Made by a program: the position numbers and the translations under genes. The notes under the pieces were generated by a model. It was not told the DNA's origin. It did not search any database and saw nothing but the letters and a program-made list of their open reading frames with translations. Below, piece after piece: positions 39,629-49,066 of a stretch of DNA of 64,000 nucleotides (positions within the stretch are counted from its first letter, which is position 1; every line of letters starts with the position of its first letter). This DNA comes from an uncultured Bradyrhizobium sp. (lineage in GTDB: Bacteria; Pseudomonadota; Alphaproteobacteria; Rhizobiales; Xanthobacteraceae): the NCBI RefSeq assembly GCF_947648125.1, contig NZ_CANSMR010000031.1, positions 1 through 64,000 on the forward strand. The letters are read 5' to 3'.

Positions 39629-41092
39629 GTGGCCCGCGCACAGCCTGTTATCGTCTGGTTCCGTGACGATCTGCGGCTGTCGGATCACCCGGCCCTGCAC
39701 GAAGCGGCCAGCCGCGGCGCGCCCGTGGTTGGTCTCTATGTCCGCGACGAAGAAAGTCGCGCCTTGCTGCCACCGGCGGTGCGCCGCCTCGGTGGCGCGA
39801 CGCGATGGTGGCTGGCGCAGTCGCTGCGCGCGCTCCGCAAGAGCCTTGAGGCGATCGGCGGAACGCTGGTGCTGCGCACCGGACCGGCAGCTTCCGTGAT
39901 CGCCACGCTGGCCCGCGAGACCGATGCGCGCGCGGTGTTCTGGAACGACATCGCGCATGCGCCGCATCAAGCCGTTGGCAGAGATGTCGAAGCTGCGCTC
40001 GCAACTGACGGCATCGACTCGCAAATTTTTGCCGGCGACCTGCTCGTCGCACCCCAGGCGATCCGCAACAAGGGCAACCGTGGCCTGCGTGTCTTCACGC
40101 CATTCTGGCGGCGCGTACAGAGCCTCGGCGATCCGCCAAAGCCACTGCCGGCGCCGAGGAAGCTCACATCCATCAGCGGCATCGCGAGCGAAGCCGTCGA
40201 CGATTGGGATCTCGAACCGACACGGCCGGATTGGGCCGGCGGCCTGCGCGAAAGCTGGACCCCCGGCGAAGCCGCGGCGCACCATCGACTGAAGACATTC
40301 CTCGACGCGAGTATCAGCGGCTACGCCGGCAACCGCGACCGGCCCGACCGCGACGGCACCTCGCGCCTCTCCCCGCATCTGCGCTTCGGCGAGATCAGCC
40401 CGCGCCGGGTCTGGCACGCCGCCCGCTTCGCCGCCGCCGAGCACCCGCGCCTTGCCAGCGACATCGACAAACTCCTCAGCGAGCTCGGCTGGCGCGAGTT
40501 CTGCCGTCACCTGCTGTTCGATGTGCCTGATATGGCGGATCGGAATCTGCAGGAGCAGTTCGACGCGTTTCCGTGGAAGCGCAACGCGCTCTTCTTGAAG
40601 GCCTGGCAGCGTGGCCTGACCGGCTATCCGATCGTCGACGCCGGGTTGCGCGAGCTCTGGCACACCGGCGTGATGCACAACCGGGTGCGGATGGTGGTCG
40701 CTTCGTTCCTGGTGAAGCACCTGCTGATCGACTGGCGTACCGGCGAAGAATGGTTCTGGGACACGCTGGTCGATGCCGATGCCGGCTCCAATCCGGCGAA
40801 CTGGCAATGGGTCGCCGGCTCCGGCGCCGACGCCGCGCCCTATTTCCGCGTCTTCAATCCGATCCTGCAGGGCGAGAAATTTGATCCCGACGGCGCCTAT
40901 GTCAGGCGCTGGGTGCCGGAGCTTGCGCGGCTCTCGAACAACGTGATCCACCAGCCCTGGACTGCAACACCTATCGAGCTGGCGAGCGCCGGAATCGAAC
41001 TCGGCGCGACCTATCCGCCGCCGATTGTTGATCACAAGCAGGCTCGCGAACGTGCGCTCGCCGCCTACGCAAAAATCCGTAGCAAGGATTAA
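39629..41092 (+). CDS. phrB: Deoxyribodipyrimidine photolyase
   Basis: 487 aa with a GTG start (VARAQPVIVWFRDDLRLSDH). Repairs UV-induced cyclobutane dimers with FADH and an antenna cofactor. The alpha/beta antenna domain is followed by the FAD domain: GTSRLSPHLRFGEISPRRVW, LGWREFCRHLLFD, RMVVASFLVKHLLIDWRTGE and VDADAGSNPANWQWVAGSGA. No better ATG exists nearby. The stop overlaps that of the convergent EamA gene by 4 bases. Confidence 0.95.
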   Translation: MARAQPVIVWFRDDLRLSDHPALHEAASRGAPVVGLYVRDEESRALLPPAVRRLGGATRWWLAQSLRALRKSLEAIGGTLVLRTGPAASVIATLARETDARAVFWNDIAHAPHQAVGRDVEAALATDGIDSQIFAGDLLVAPQAIRNKGNRGLRVFTPFWRRVQSLGDPPKPLPAPRKLTSISGIASEAVDDWDLEPTRPDWAGGLRESWTPGEAAAHHRLKTFLDASISGYAGNRDRPDRDGTSRLSPHLRFGEISPRRVWHAARFAAAEHPRLASDIDKLLSELGWREFCRHLLFDVPDMADRNLQEQFDAFPWKRNALFLKAWQRGLTGYPIVDAGLRELWHTGVMHNRVRMVVASFLVKHLLIDWRTGEEWFWDTLVDADAGSNPANWQWVAGSGADAAPYFRVFNPILQGEKFDPDGAYVRRWVPELARLSNNVIHQPWTATPIELASAGIELGATYPPPIVDHKQARERALAAYAKIRSKD

Positions 41093-41961
41093 GCGCGGCG
41101 GTTGACCACCAGCACCGCGGCGGCGCAGGCCGCCATGCCGGCCATAGCGACGTAGTCCAGCCGCTCGCCGAACAGCACATAGGCCATCAGCGCGGTCACC
41201 GCCGGCACCAGATAGAACAGGCTCGCGACCGAGGTCGCGGCATGATGACGGATCAGCCAGTACAATAGCCCAATCGAGCCGATCGACAGCGCGAACACCA
41301 GCCAGGCGATCGCCAGCACGAACTCGCTGGTCCAGTGCACGACGTTGGTCTCGAACAGCCAGGCGCCGATGCCGAAGAAGATCGTCACCGCGATGTACTG
41401 CAGCAGATTGCCGGCGCGCCAATCGATCCGGTTGCAGTAGCGGCGTTGGTACAGCGTGCCAAGCGTGATGCTGATCAGCGAGACGCCGGAGGCAAGCCAG
41501 CCCCATCCCGCATCGCCCGTCATCGGTCGGTTGTGCAGGATCAGCACGACCCCGGCGAGGCCGAGCACCAGCCCGCCCCATTGCAGCGGCGTGACGCGCT
41601 CGCCGAGCCAGCGGTTGGCGATGGTCGAGGTCAGGATCGGCTGCAGGCCCGGGATCAGCGCCGAGAGCCCTGCGGGAATCGAATGCGCGATCGCAATCGC
41701 GGTGCCGCCAAGATAGAAGCCGTGCACCAGGATGCCGGCCGCCGCACTGTGGAAAACACCTGTCCGGTCCGGCCATTTCGGCCGTACGACCGCGGCGATC
41801 ACAGCCATCACCACCACCACGAACGCCATCCGGATCGCGAGATAGGTCAGCGGCTCCGCATTGTTGATGACATATTTGGTGCCGATGAATCCCGTGCTCC
41901 ACAGCACGACAAAGATCGCCGGCGCCAGACGAGCGGCAGTTTCCTCGAAGCTCTTGTTCAT
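41089..41961 (-). CDS. EamA/DMT-superfamily transporter
   Basis: 290 aa with ten hydrophobic helices in two EamA repeats: LAPAIFVVLWSTGFIGTKYV and GWLASGVSLISITLGTLYQR begin the halves. It ends AAAVLVVNRRA. Such drug/metabolite exporters have varied substrates and this one cannot be assigned. It is convergent with the photolyase gene. Confidence 0.92.
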   Translation of the reverse strand: MNKSFEETAARLAPAIFVVLWSTGFIGTKYVINNAEPLTYLAIRMAFVVVVMAVIAAVVRPKWPDRTGVFHSAAAGILVHGFYLGGTAIAIAHSIPAGLSALIPGLQPILTSTIANRWLGERVTPLQWGGLVLGLAGVVLILHNRPMTGDAGWGWLASGVSLISITLGTLYQRRYCNRIDWRAGNLLQYIAVTIFFGIGAWLFETNVVHWTSEFVLAIAWLVFALSIGSIGLLYWLIRHHAATSVASLFYLVPAVTALMAYVLFGERLDYVAMAGMAACAAAVLVVNRRA

Positions 41962-42521
41962 TGCAGGCCGTCATTGCCTGAAGAAGGGGCAACCGGCAAT
42001 CGCGAATTTTCTATGTGTCGCCGGGCTGGCACCCCAGGCACACTGTCGTCCCTGCGAAAGCAGGACCCATACTCCGCGGCGAATGTCGTGAAAGGGACTC
42101 GTCGTTCCAGCGACCTTCAACGTTGACCATCGGTGGTTATGGGTCCCTGCTTTCGCAGGGACGACACTGAACGTGTTGCACCGTCTGCGAGTCACACACT
42201 CGCATTCTCACGACATGATCTGCCCGAGCTTTGCATCTCGTTCAGCCCCGTCGGGCTGCTTTGTCCGTGAGACCACTCCGACTTTGCAGACGCTCGCGGC
42301 CCCAATGCCCGTTCGCTGCAATCACGACCATTTGTCCTCAGGGATGCCATGCGCGTTTGTCGGATGCGGCCCCCTGTCCTCGCAGATACGCTTTCTGAAC
42401 AATGTCGCAGCCATCGGCCGCGGCGCGTTCCGGATAGTACCGGCATTGCCGTCACCTAATACCGGCAGCCAGGAACACTGGACAAGAAGAACCGGCCACG
42501 GGCCGGACAAGAAGAAAAACA
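41962..42521. other. Intergenic with a palindromic repeat
   Basis: No supportable gene. It holds the inverted-repeat element at 42044-42166. The rest (42180-42521) contains a few short hairpin-forming stretches, such as TACCGGCA copies near 42440-42470, and the upstream region of the HTH-YkgJ gene. Confidence 0.5.
42044..42166. repeat. Palindromic intergenic repeat (GTCGTCCCTGCGAAAGCAGG family)
   Basis: The left arm TGTCGTCCCTGCGAAAGCAG (continuing GACCCATA) and the right arm, its complement TATGGGTCCCTGCTTTCGCA (continuing GGGACGACA), enclose about 66 bases. The left arm lacks one G relative to the right. I recognise this as a multi-copy element of Bradyrhizobium genomes, distinct from the one at 20037. 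Confidence 0.85.
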
Positions 42522-43352
42522 ATGGACCAAGTGGCGTTGGTCGTCGTTCGGGCGGTCGAGAGCGGCGCGACGACGACAAAAGATATTATCGGCGTGACCA
42601 GGCTGTCCCGCCTCAAGGTCGAGCGTGCACTGGGCGCGCTGGAGAAGCAGAAGCTGCTCGTTCGCGAACGACAAGGCTCGTGGGCCCTCGGCTTTCCCGT
42701 GGCCCCGACGGTCAGACAATGCGGATCATGCACCCTGTGCTGCAAGGTGCTTGAAGTCACCGACCTCGGCAAACCGGTCAACACGGTCTGCAATCACATC
42801 CTGGCGGGCGGCGGCTGCGAAATCTACCACGAGCGTCCCCGGCAGTGCCGTTCATTCAGCTGCGCCTGGCTGCAAGGCCATCTCGATGATGACTGGTTTC
42901 CCGAGACCGCGGGCATGGTGCCGCATTTCGGACTCGATACACTCAATGTGCAGGTTGACCTCGATGATCCCGGGCGCTGGCGCGAGGAGCCCTATTTCAG
43001 CAAGTTGTGCGAACTGTCGCTGAAGGGCCTCAGGGTGAGTGAAGGGCGGCCGTATGCCACCCTCGTCATCGTCGGTCACGACCGCTATTTGTTGCTCGGG
43101 CGGACCATCGTGCCCGATCCGACGCTGTTCGGCACCGCCTTCGTGCCGATCACGCTCGATACCTTCCGCTACTGGAAGGCCAGGTCGCTCGAGCATCTGC
43201 AACGGCTGAACGATCGCGTCATGGAGATCCACCGCATCCAGCAGGAATTCGGCTATTGCGCCATCCCTGACGACGACGACGATCCCTCCCCGCCTTACCG
43301 GCCGGCTCTTCTCCAGCGCTCGAAGGAACTGGGCGTGATACGCACGACGTGA
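42522..43352 (+). CDS. Winged-helix domain fused to a YkgJ-type cysteine-cluster domain
   Basis: 276 aa. Residues 1 to about 60 read like a winged helix (GATTTKDIIGVTRLSRLKVE, RALGALEKQKLLVRERQGSW). From about 67 the YkgJ-type cluster has CGSCTLCCKVLEV, CNHILAGGGCEIYHERPRQC and RSFSC, with eight Cys in CxxCxxCC/CxxY/C arrangements that bind Zn or an Fe-S cluster. The C-terminal 150 residues are uncharacterised. The fusion suggests a metal- or redox-sensing regulator, but DNA binding is only inferred. The ribosome site is weak (AAGAAG). Confidence 0.75.
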   Translation: MDQVALVVVRAVESGATTTKDIIGVTRLSRLKVERALGALEKQKLLVRERQGSWALGFPVAPTVRQCGSCTLCCKVLEVTDLGKPVNTVCNHILAGGGCEIYHERPRQCRSFSCAWLQGHLDDDWFPETAGMVPHFGLDTLNVQVDLDDPGRWREEPYFSKLCELSLKGLRVSEGRPYATLVIVGHDRYLLLGRTIVPDPTLFGTAFVPITLDTFRYWKARSLEHLQRLNDRVMEIHRIQQEFGYCAIPDDDDDPSPPYRPALLQRSKELGVIRTT

Positions 43353-43411
43353 CGGCATCCGGACACGGCACAGGTGAACTCGCCGGTTCGAGAAACAAGC
43401 GGCTGTGAACG

Positions 43412-44965
43412 TCAACCGGTGAAACCCGCCTTGCGCAATCCATCGAGGAAATGTTCGCGGTCGGAGGGATTGCGATACCGTTCGGCTCTGGCCTGGGCCA
43501 GGTCGAGAGTTCTCGCGGGCGCGGTATTGCCAATCGCATTCAGTTCACGACACCGTTGGCTGACGAACGCGTCAGCCTCGGCCTGCGCCTCGCCAAGTCG
43601 CCCCATCTGCGCATAGCAGGCTGCAAGGAGGCCGTGCGACCACCTGTCGAACGACCGCGCCTCCATCACCGCCTTGACCGCCTGCTCGTACTCGCGCCCT
43701 GAATAGAGGGCAAGCGCGTGATACCAGTGGTACAGGTTGGGCGGAAACGGATTGAGCCGCTTGGCTGTCCCGATCCACATCAGCGCCTCGCGCCACCGTC
43801 CCCAGTAGACGAGGATGTTGGCGAAAACGGCGGCGACGTCGGCATCATTTGGATTGAGCGCGAGCGCGCGGCTGAAATGGATTTCGGCCTTGGCGTCATC
43901 TTTCAGCAGGAACAGCAACTGAGCGAAGACGCCATGAGACCAGGCGTCGCCGTCCTCGATATCGAGCGCGTTCTCGATCTCGCTCCGCGCCTCGTCCAGA
44001 GTTGCGGTGGTGGGTGATTCGAGAAACACGTCACAGACGATGGTCCAGGCGATGTTGACGTGGGCGCGGGCATATTGCGGGTCAAGCGCGACGGCGCTTC
44101 GAAAATAGTCCCTGGCCTGCGCCATGGCATTCACGGTCAGCTGACGCCATCGCTCGTTTCCGAGTAAGACCAGATCATAGGCGGAAATGCTGGAGGTCGG
44201 CTTGCGTCTGGCGACTTCCCGGCCGGCATCCTCCACCCGGCCCGGCAGCGCCGCGACGATCGCCCGTACAATCTCGTCCTGCAGAGCAAAGATGTCATCG
44301 AGATCGCGGTCGTAGCGCTCGGTCCAGAGATTGTAGCCGCTCGCAGCATCGAGCAGCTGAATGGTCACCCGCACATGGCTGCCGATCTTGCGCACACTCC
44401 CTTCGGCCACGTAGCGGACGCCGAGCTCGCGGCCGACCCGTTTGATCTCGGGCGTCTTGCCCTTGTAGGCGAAGCTGGAGTGACGGGCGACGACGAACAG
44501 TGACCTGAACCGCGACAGTTCGGCGATGATGTCTCCCGTGATCCCGTCGGAAAAATATTCCTGCGCGGGATCGCCGCTCAGATTCGACAATGGAAGCACC
44601 GCGAGCGACAGCGCCGGCGCGGGTGATAGAGGAGAGCTCGGCCCGGATACCGTCGCAACCGGGGGACCAACGTAGCGATAGCCGCGACGCGGCAGCGTCT
44701 CGATCCAGGTCGCGCCTCCGTCGATGTCGGCAAATGCCCTGCGCAAGGCGGCGATCTGCACGGTCAGGTTGCTCTCCTCGATCGCAAGCCCCGGCCACGC
44801 CGCCTCCATCAACGCATCTTTGGAAACCAGCGATCCGGCCCGCTCGACAAGCAGCCGAAGCAGCACCACCGCGCGCTGTCCGAGCGCGACCGGTTCGGAC
44901 TCCCGGAATAGCATCTCGGCCCCGGTGTCGAGGCGGAAGGGACCGAATTCGTGGATCGTCGTCAT
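43412..44965 (-). CDS. CadC/ToxR-type winged-helix regulator with TPR repeats
   Basis: 517 aa. An OmpR-type DNA-binding domain (residues 1-100: FGPFRLDTGAEMLFRESEPV, VVLLRLLVERAGSLVSKDAL, WIETLPRRGYRYVGP) is followed by an adenylate-cyclase-associated FlgO-like domain (LSLAVLPLSNLSGDPAQEYF, DGITGDIIAELSRFRSLFVV). Several TPR-like helices come next (ARDYFRSAVALDPQYARAHV, AEIHFSRALALNPNDADVAA). No transmembrane helix is obvious. It is divergent from the acyl-CoA dehydrogenase-like gene 103 bases away, a probable target. Confidence 0.88.
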   Translation of the reverse strand: MTTIHEFGPFRLDTGAEMLFRESEPVALGQRAVVLLRLLVERAGSLVSKDALMEAAWPGLAIEESNLTVQIAALRRAFADIDGGATWIETLPRRGYRYVGPPVATVSGPSSPLSPAPALSLAVLPLSNLSGDPAQEYFSDGITGDIIAELSRFRSLFVVARHSSFAYKGKTPEIKRVGRELGVRYVAEGSVRKIGSHVRVTIQLLDAASGYNLWTERYDRDLDDIFALQDEIVRAIVAALPGRVEDAGREVARRKPTSSISAYDLVLLGNERWRQLTVNAMAQARDYFRSAVALDPQYARAHVNIAWTIVCDVFLESPTTATLDEARSEIENALDIEDGDAWSHGVFAQLLFLLKDDAKAEIHFSRALALNPNDADVAAVFANILVYWGRWREALMWIGTAKRLNPFPPNLYHWYHALALYSGREYEQAVKAVMEARSFDRWSHGLLAACYAQMGRLGEAQAEADAFVSQRCRELNAIGNTAPARTLDLAQARAERYRNPSDREHFLDGLRKAGFTG

Positions 44966-45068
44966 GGCTCCGGAGACTACATTTTTTGCAACTTTTTCGG
45001 AACGGATTCAGGACCTCGGGAAAGCGGACGATCAGGCTGCAGCGGAGCTGAACCTCGAGGAGAACCCG

Positions 45069-46277
45069 ATGCGCGATCCAGGCCATGCGGCGAAAGCGGA
45101 CGGTCCGACGGCCCGTCCCGCTCCGGAAGTGAATGCCGGTGACCCCGCCCACGTTTGCCGCATGCTCGAGGCCGTCCAGGCGCTGGCCCCGCTCATCGCT
45201 GCGCAGCGCAACGCGTTCGACAGCGGACGGCGGTTGCCAGACACGGTTTTCGCCGGGCTGGCGGACGCCGGCCTGTTCCGCCTGTGGCTGCCACAAGCGC
45301 TCGGCGGACCCGAACTGTCTCCCTTCGCGTTCATGCGCGTCGTCGAAGCCGCGTCGGCGCTCGATGGCTCCGTCGGCTGGCTGGTCGGCAATGGCGCCGG
45401 CATGAGCCGGATCGGCGGCTACCTCGATGAGGCCGTCGCACGTGAGTGGTATGCCGACCCGCGCGCCTTTGTCGCAAGCGCAACCGGCGCGGTCGGCACG
45501 GCGACCGCCGTCGCAGGCGGCTATCGCCTTTCCGGGCGCTGGCCGTTCGGCAGCGGCGCGCATCATGCGACGCGCTTCATGGCACTGGCCAGCGTCAGGC
45601 CCGACGATCCGGCTTCGCCGCTGCTCTGCTGCTATCTCGGGCGGGCGGATGTCACCATCCTCGACAACTGGCATGTGTCCGGACTGCGCGGCACCGGCAG
45701 TTGCGATTTCGAGGCGCGGGATATCTTCGTGCCGGCCGCTCACGCCCATCCCTTTCTCGGGCTGCAACCGACCCAGCCCGGACTGCTCTATCGCATGCCG
45801 CCGTCATCGGTGTTCGCGTGGAGCATCTGCGGGGTGCCGCTCGGCATCGCGTCCGGCGCCATGACCTCGTTCACGGAGCTCGCCAAAGGCCGCTCCGGAA
45901 ACCGAACCGCGCTCCGCGATCGCGAAATCGTTCAGGCAACGGTCGGGCGGACCAGAGCGATGCTTCGCGCCGCCCGTGCGCTTCTGATCGATGCCATGAC
46001 CGAATTGATGGCCGCAACCGACACGGGCGGCCAACGGCTGGTGGAGGCACGCGCGGATATCCGGATCGCCAACGCACATGCGGCGGAGACTGCGACGTCC
46101 GTCACCGAGATGCTGGCCGCCAGCGCGGGCGCCGTCGCCATCTTCGAGACCTGCGCCCTGGAGCGTGCGGTCGGCGATGTGCGCGCCGCCGCGAAGCATG
46201 TCGCAATGAGTCCGAACAATTACGTCACCGCCGGCCGGCTGGCGCTTGGGCTCGATCCCGGCACGGCGAGGTTTTGA
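45069..46277 (+). CDS. Acyl-CoA dehydrogenase-fold flavoprotein (hydroxylase-like group)
   Basis: 402 aa. The ATG follows GAGGAGAACCCG. The N-terminal helical domain (FAGLADAGLFRLWLPQALGG), the middle beta domain (GGYRLSGRWPFGSGAHHATR, VSGLRGTGSCDFEARDIFVP) and the C-terminal helical domain (DVRAAAKHVAMSPNNYVTAG) fit the group that includes flavin-dependent aromatic hydroxylases and DszC/HsaA-like monooxygenases. A canonical acyl-CoA dehydrogenase catalytic Glu is not evident. The substrate is unknown. It is followed 29 bases later by an acetyltransferase gene. Confidence 0.85.
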   Translation: MRDPGHAAKADGPTARPAPEVNAGDPAHVCRMLEAVQALAPLIAAQRNAFDSGRRLPDTVFAGLADAGLFRLWLPQALGGPELSPFAFMRVVEAASALDGSVGWLVGNGAGMSRIGGYLDEAVAREWYADPRAFVASATGAVGTATAVAGGYRLSGRWPFGSGAHHATRFMALASVRPDDPASPLLCCYLGRADVTILDNWHVSGLRGTGSCDFEARDIFVPAAHAHPFLGLQPTQPGLLYRMPPSSVFAWSICGVPLGIASGAMTSFTELAKGRSGNRTALRDREIVQATVGRTRAMLRAARALLIDAMTELMAATDTGGQRLVEARADIRIANAHAAETATSVTEMLAASAGAVAIFETCALERAVGDVRAAAKHVAMSPNNYVTAGRLALGLDPGTARF

Positions 46278-46306
46278 CCGTTATCCAGCCACCAACGGAG
46301 CTGCCC

Positions 46307-47209
46307 ATGTCAGTGGTCTGCCGGCCGGCACGCGCGCAGGATCTGGAATTCGCCGACGCCCTCGTCGTCTCCAGCATCAACGATCTCACGGAACGGCACG
46401 GCTTCGGCCCGACGGCGGTTTCGTCTCCGCCTAATTTCCAATTGTTTTGCATGAAGGACGATGCCGATGGCCTCTGGGTGGCGGAGGAGAATGAGCGGAT
46501 CCTCGGCTTCGCCTGGAGCTGGGTCTGCGGCGACATGTGGTTTCTGGCGCAGCTGTTCGTGTCGCCCGATCAGCAGGGGCGGAGCATCGGCAACGAACTG
46601 ATCAAGCGGACCATCGAGCACGCCGGGAAATCGGGCGCGTCCAACAGGGTGCTCATCACCTTCAGCTTCAACATGGTATCGCAGGGGCTCTACATCCGTC
46701 ACGGACTGCTTCCGCGATTTCCCATCTACAGTGTCAGTGCGTCGCGCGAGCAGCTGATCGGTCATTTGCATGGTCCGCGATACGCCGTCACGCCGCTCAA
46801 GCCAGAGGCCTCGACCCTGCGCCGCCTCGCGCAAGCGGACGAGTGGGTCCTTGGCGTCTCGCGCGAAAAGCATCATCGCTATCTGATCGACGGCGGCGCG
46901 GCGACCGGGTTCAATCTCCACGACGGAAACGACTGGATCGGCTACGCCTACGTGGACGCCGGTGGTCATATCGGACCGCTCGCAGTCATGGAGCCGGACG
47001 CGGTCGCTCCCGCCTTGAGAACGGCGCTGTACCTGGCGGCCGGGAGCGGCGCGTCACGGATATCGGCATTCCTGCCTGGTGCGAGCAAGGCGGCGCTTGA
47101 TACCGCGATGACGCACGGAATGCGGATCAAGTGTCCCATGCTGCTGATGTCGTCGCGAGAATTCGGCAATTGGGCCCAGTACCTGCCGCGCAATCCGGGT
47201 TTCATGTGA
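46307..47209 (+). CDS. GNAT-family N-acetyltransferase with a second C-terminal lobe
   Basis: 300 aa. The first GNAT fold has DGLWVAEENERILGFAWSWV and the acetyl-CoA loop LFVSPDQQGRSIGNELIKRT, then VSQGLYIRHGLLPRFPIY. The second half (WIGYAYVDAGGHIGPLAVME, ALYLAAGSGASRISAFLPGA) is a degenerate second GNAT-like lobe without a clear CoA loop. It is co-oriented with the flavoprotein and probably co-transcribed. The substrate is unknown. Confidence 0.85.
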   Translation: MSVVCRPARAQDLEFADALVVSSINDLTERHGFGPTAVSSPPNFQLFCMKDDADGLWVAEENERILGFAWSWVCGDMWFLAQLFVSPDQQGRSIGNELIKRTIEHAGKSGASNRVLITFSFNMVSQGLYIRHGLLPRFPIYSVSASREQLIGHLHGPRYAVTPLKPEASTLRRLAQADEWVLGVSREKHHRYLIDGGAATGFNLHDGNDWIGYAYVDAGGHIGPLAVMEPDAVAPALRTALYLAAGSGASRISAFLPGASKAALDTAMTHGMRIKCPMLLMSSREFGNWAQYLPRNPGFM

Positions 47210-47250
47210 CCCGCGCGGGTCTCGATTCGATCGTCGCATGGCGCCGATCG

Positions 47251-47631
47251 TCATCTGAGGTGATACTTCCTGCCGTTGGTGTTCGGGTCGGTATTGTCGC
47301 TTGTCGAGAACATCAAGGCCAGTCCGAAATAGCCCCAGCGATCGCGGTAAAGTCCAAATCGGCCGGCGCCCTGGTCGATGATCTCTTGCTGGGTGCTGTT
47401 CGCCGGGCCGAGAAGCCTGTCATCTTCATACAGTCGGGCCGTCTTGATGTCGCCATCCACGTATTTGACGGGGACGAGAAACGCGTGCCCCTGATAAAAG
47501 TGAAAGGTGCCGCGCAGAAGAAGTCTGTCGATCGGGCTCGCCGGAACCAGATAAAGCAATGCACTCGACGCCAGGGCAAAAAGCGTCGATCCGATCACGA
47601 TGCGCGTATTGGCGGATATCCTCAACGGCAC
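47251..47631 (-). CDS. Small membrane-anchored hypothetical protein
   Basis: 126 aa with a GTG start preceded by GGGGAAA. One N-terminal hydrophobic helix (RIVIGSTLFALASSALLYLV) and a probably periplasmic domain (LLLRGTFHFYQGHAFLVPVK, GRFGLYRDRWGYFGLALMFS). No family is recognised. Confidence 0.6.
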   Translation of the reverse strand: MPLRISANTRIVIGSTLFALASSALLYLVPASPIDRLLLRGTFHFYQGHAFLVPVKYVDGDIKTARLYEDDRLLGPANSTQQEIIDQGAGRFGLYRDRWGYFGLALMFSTSDNTDPNTNGRKYHLR

Positions 47632-47769
47632 TTTCCCCGGGCTTTTGCTTGCCAGGCGTCTCTGTAGCGCGCGGCTTCATCGCATACAACCGACGGCCAT
47701 CCGCCATCCCCTGTACGCGGCCGGTGCGGAAGCCGAATTGACAGGCCGCATGTCCGCACAGACCAAGCA

Positions 47770-48954
47770 TCAGATCGTTGACGCGCGTCCGGCGAAGTTG
47801 CCGAGAACGGCCATCAGCACGGTCGCGACGGCACAGCAGACGAGCGCGACCTCCCAGCCTCCAGTCGCATCGTGGGCAAGTCCGGCGAGCGGCGGGCCCG
47901 CAGCCGCGAGCGTGTAGCCGAGGCATTGCGCCATGCCCGACAGCGCGGCCGCCTGCTGGCTGTGCGCAGTCCTCAGGCTGACGAATGTCAGACCGAGGAT
48001 GAAGGCAGCTCCCGCTCCGAAGCCGAACAGCGCGACCCATAGCATCGCGAGCGACGGAAGCTGCCACAAGCCGAGCAGCGCGACGCAGGTCGCGAGCGAC
48101 ACCGCGATCGCGATGCCTCGCTGATCCTTCATGCGCCGGACCATCGGACCGAGGATCAAGCCGGGAGCCGCCGTCGCCAATTGCGCGACGCCATGCAGCG
48201 AGCCCGCCGCCGCTGCCGAATAACCTGCCTGCACGAGAATGGCGGGCAGCCATCCGACGATGATGTAGAACACCAGCGAGGTCAGGCCGAGAAAGCCGGT
48301 GACCTGCCAGGCGAGCGGCGAGTGCCAGATGCGCCCGCGATGCGACGGCGAACCATGCTCGATCGCCGGAGCCGAGTGCATCCCCAGCTGCGGAACCCAG
48401 GCGACCAGCGCCACCAATGGAAAGATCAGCGTGCTCGCGAGCGACAGGTGCCAGCTCGATCCGGGCAACAGGGCGAGCGGGATCGCCACGACAGATGCGA
48501 GCGCTTGGGCCAATGCGGACGTGATCGCGTAGGCGCTCGTCAGGCTGGCGATGCGGGTCGGGAAGTCCCGCTTGAGCAGGCTCGGCAGCAGGACATTTGC
48601 AACAGCGATCCCGGCACCAATGGTGGCGGTGCCGACGAACAGCGCCCACACCGGACCGGACGAGCGCAGCGCGATCCCGGCCGCGATGACCAGCAGCGCG
48701 CCGAACAGCGACCGCTCCATGCCGCACCTGCGCCCGAGGATGGCAGCAATTGGTGAAATCGCAGCGAACGCAAGCAAGGGCAGCGTCGTCAGGATCCCCG
48801 CCTCCGCCGCGCTGACCCCGCTGCTCTCGCGGATCATGCCGAGCATCGGCGCCACGCCGGTGATGGGCGCACGGAGCGCCGAGGCGATCAGCAGGATCCC
48901 CACGACCAGGAGCCCCTGCCCGCCCAACGTCCGCATCGGCGCAATCATCGTCAT
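47770..48954 (-). CDS. MFS transporter, CynX/NimT-like
   Basis: 394 aa with twelve predicted helices. Characteristic sequence: GILLIASALRAPITGVAPML, MIRESSGVSAAEAGILTTLP and MKDQRGIAIAVSLATCVALL. The CynX/NimT branch includes cyanate and nitroimidazole transporters, but the substrate here is unknown. It is divergent from an AraC regulator across 112 bases, which probably controls it. Confidence 0.9.
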   Translation of the reverse strand: MTMIAPMRTLGGQGLLVVGILLIASALRAPITGVAPMLGMIRESSGVSAAEAGILTTLPLLAFAAISPIAAILGRRCGMERSLFGALLVIAAGIALRSSGPVWALFVGTATIGAGIAVANVLLPSLLKRDFPTRIASLTSAYAITSALAQALASVVAIPLALLPGSSWHLSLASTLIFPLVALVAWVPQLGMHSAPAIEHGSPSHRGRIWHSPLAWQVTGFLGLTSLVFYIIVGWLPAILVQAGYSAAAAGSLHGVAQLATAAPGLILGPMVRRMKDQRGIAIAVSLATCVALLGLWQLPSLAMLWVALFGFGAGAAFILGLTFVSLRTAHSQQAAALSGMAQCLGYTLAAAGPPLAGLAHDATGGWEVALVCCAVATVLMAVLGNFAGRASTI

Positions 48955-49066
48955 CGCATGCTCCCGGCTGTCCCACTCGCGGAAACTATCGACTTGGCTG
49001 CCGGAAGAATTTACATATCTGCTCTATTGATCGCTAAATTCAGTCACTCGGGCTCTCAGCCTCGCT

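Noticed and set aside
43370-43410. Regulatory element between the YkgJ and CadC-like gene ends
   Set aside because: The two genes are convergent there and no hairpin or motif stands out.
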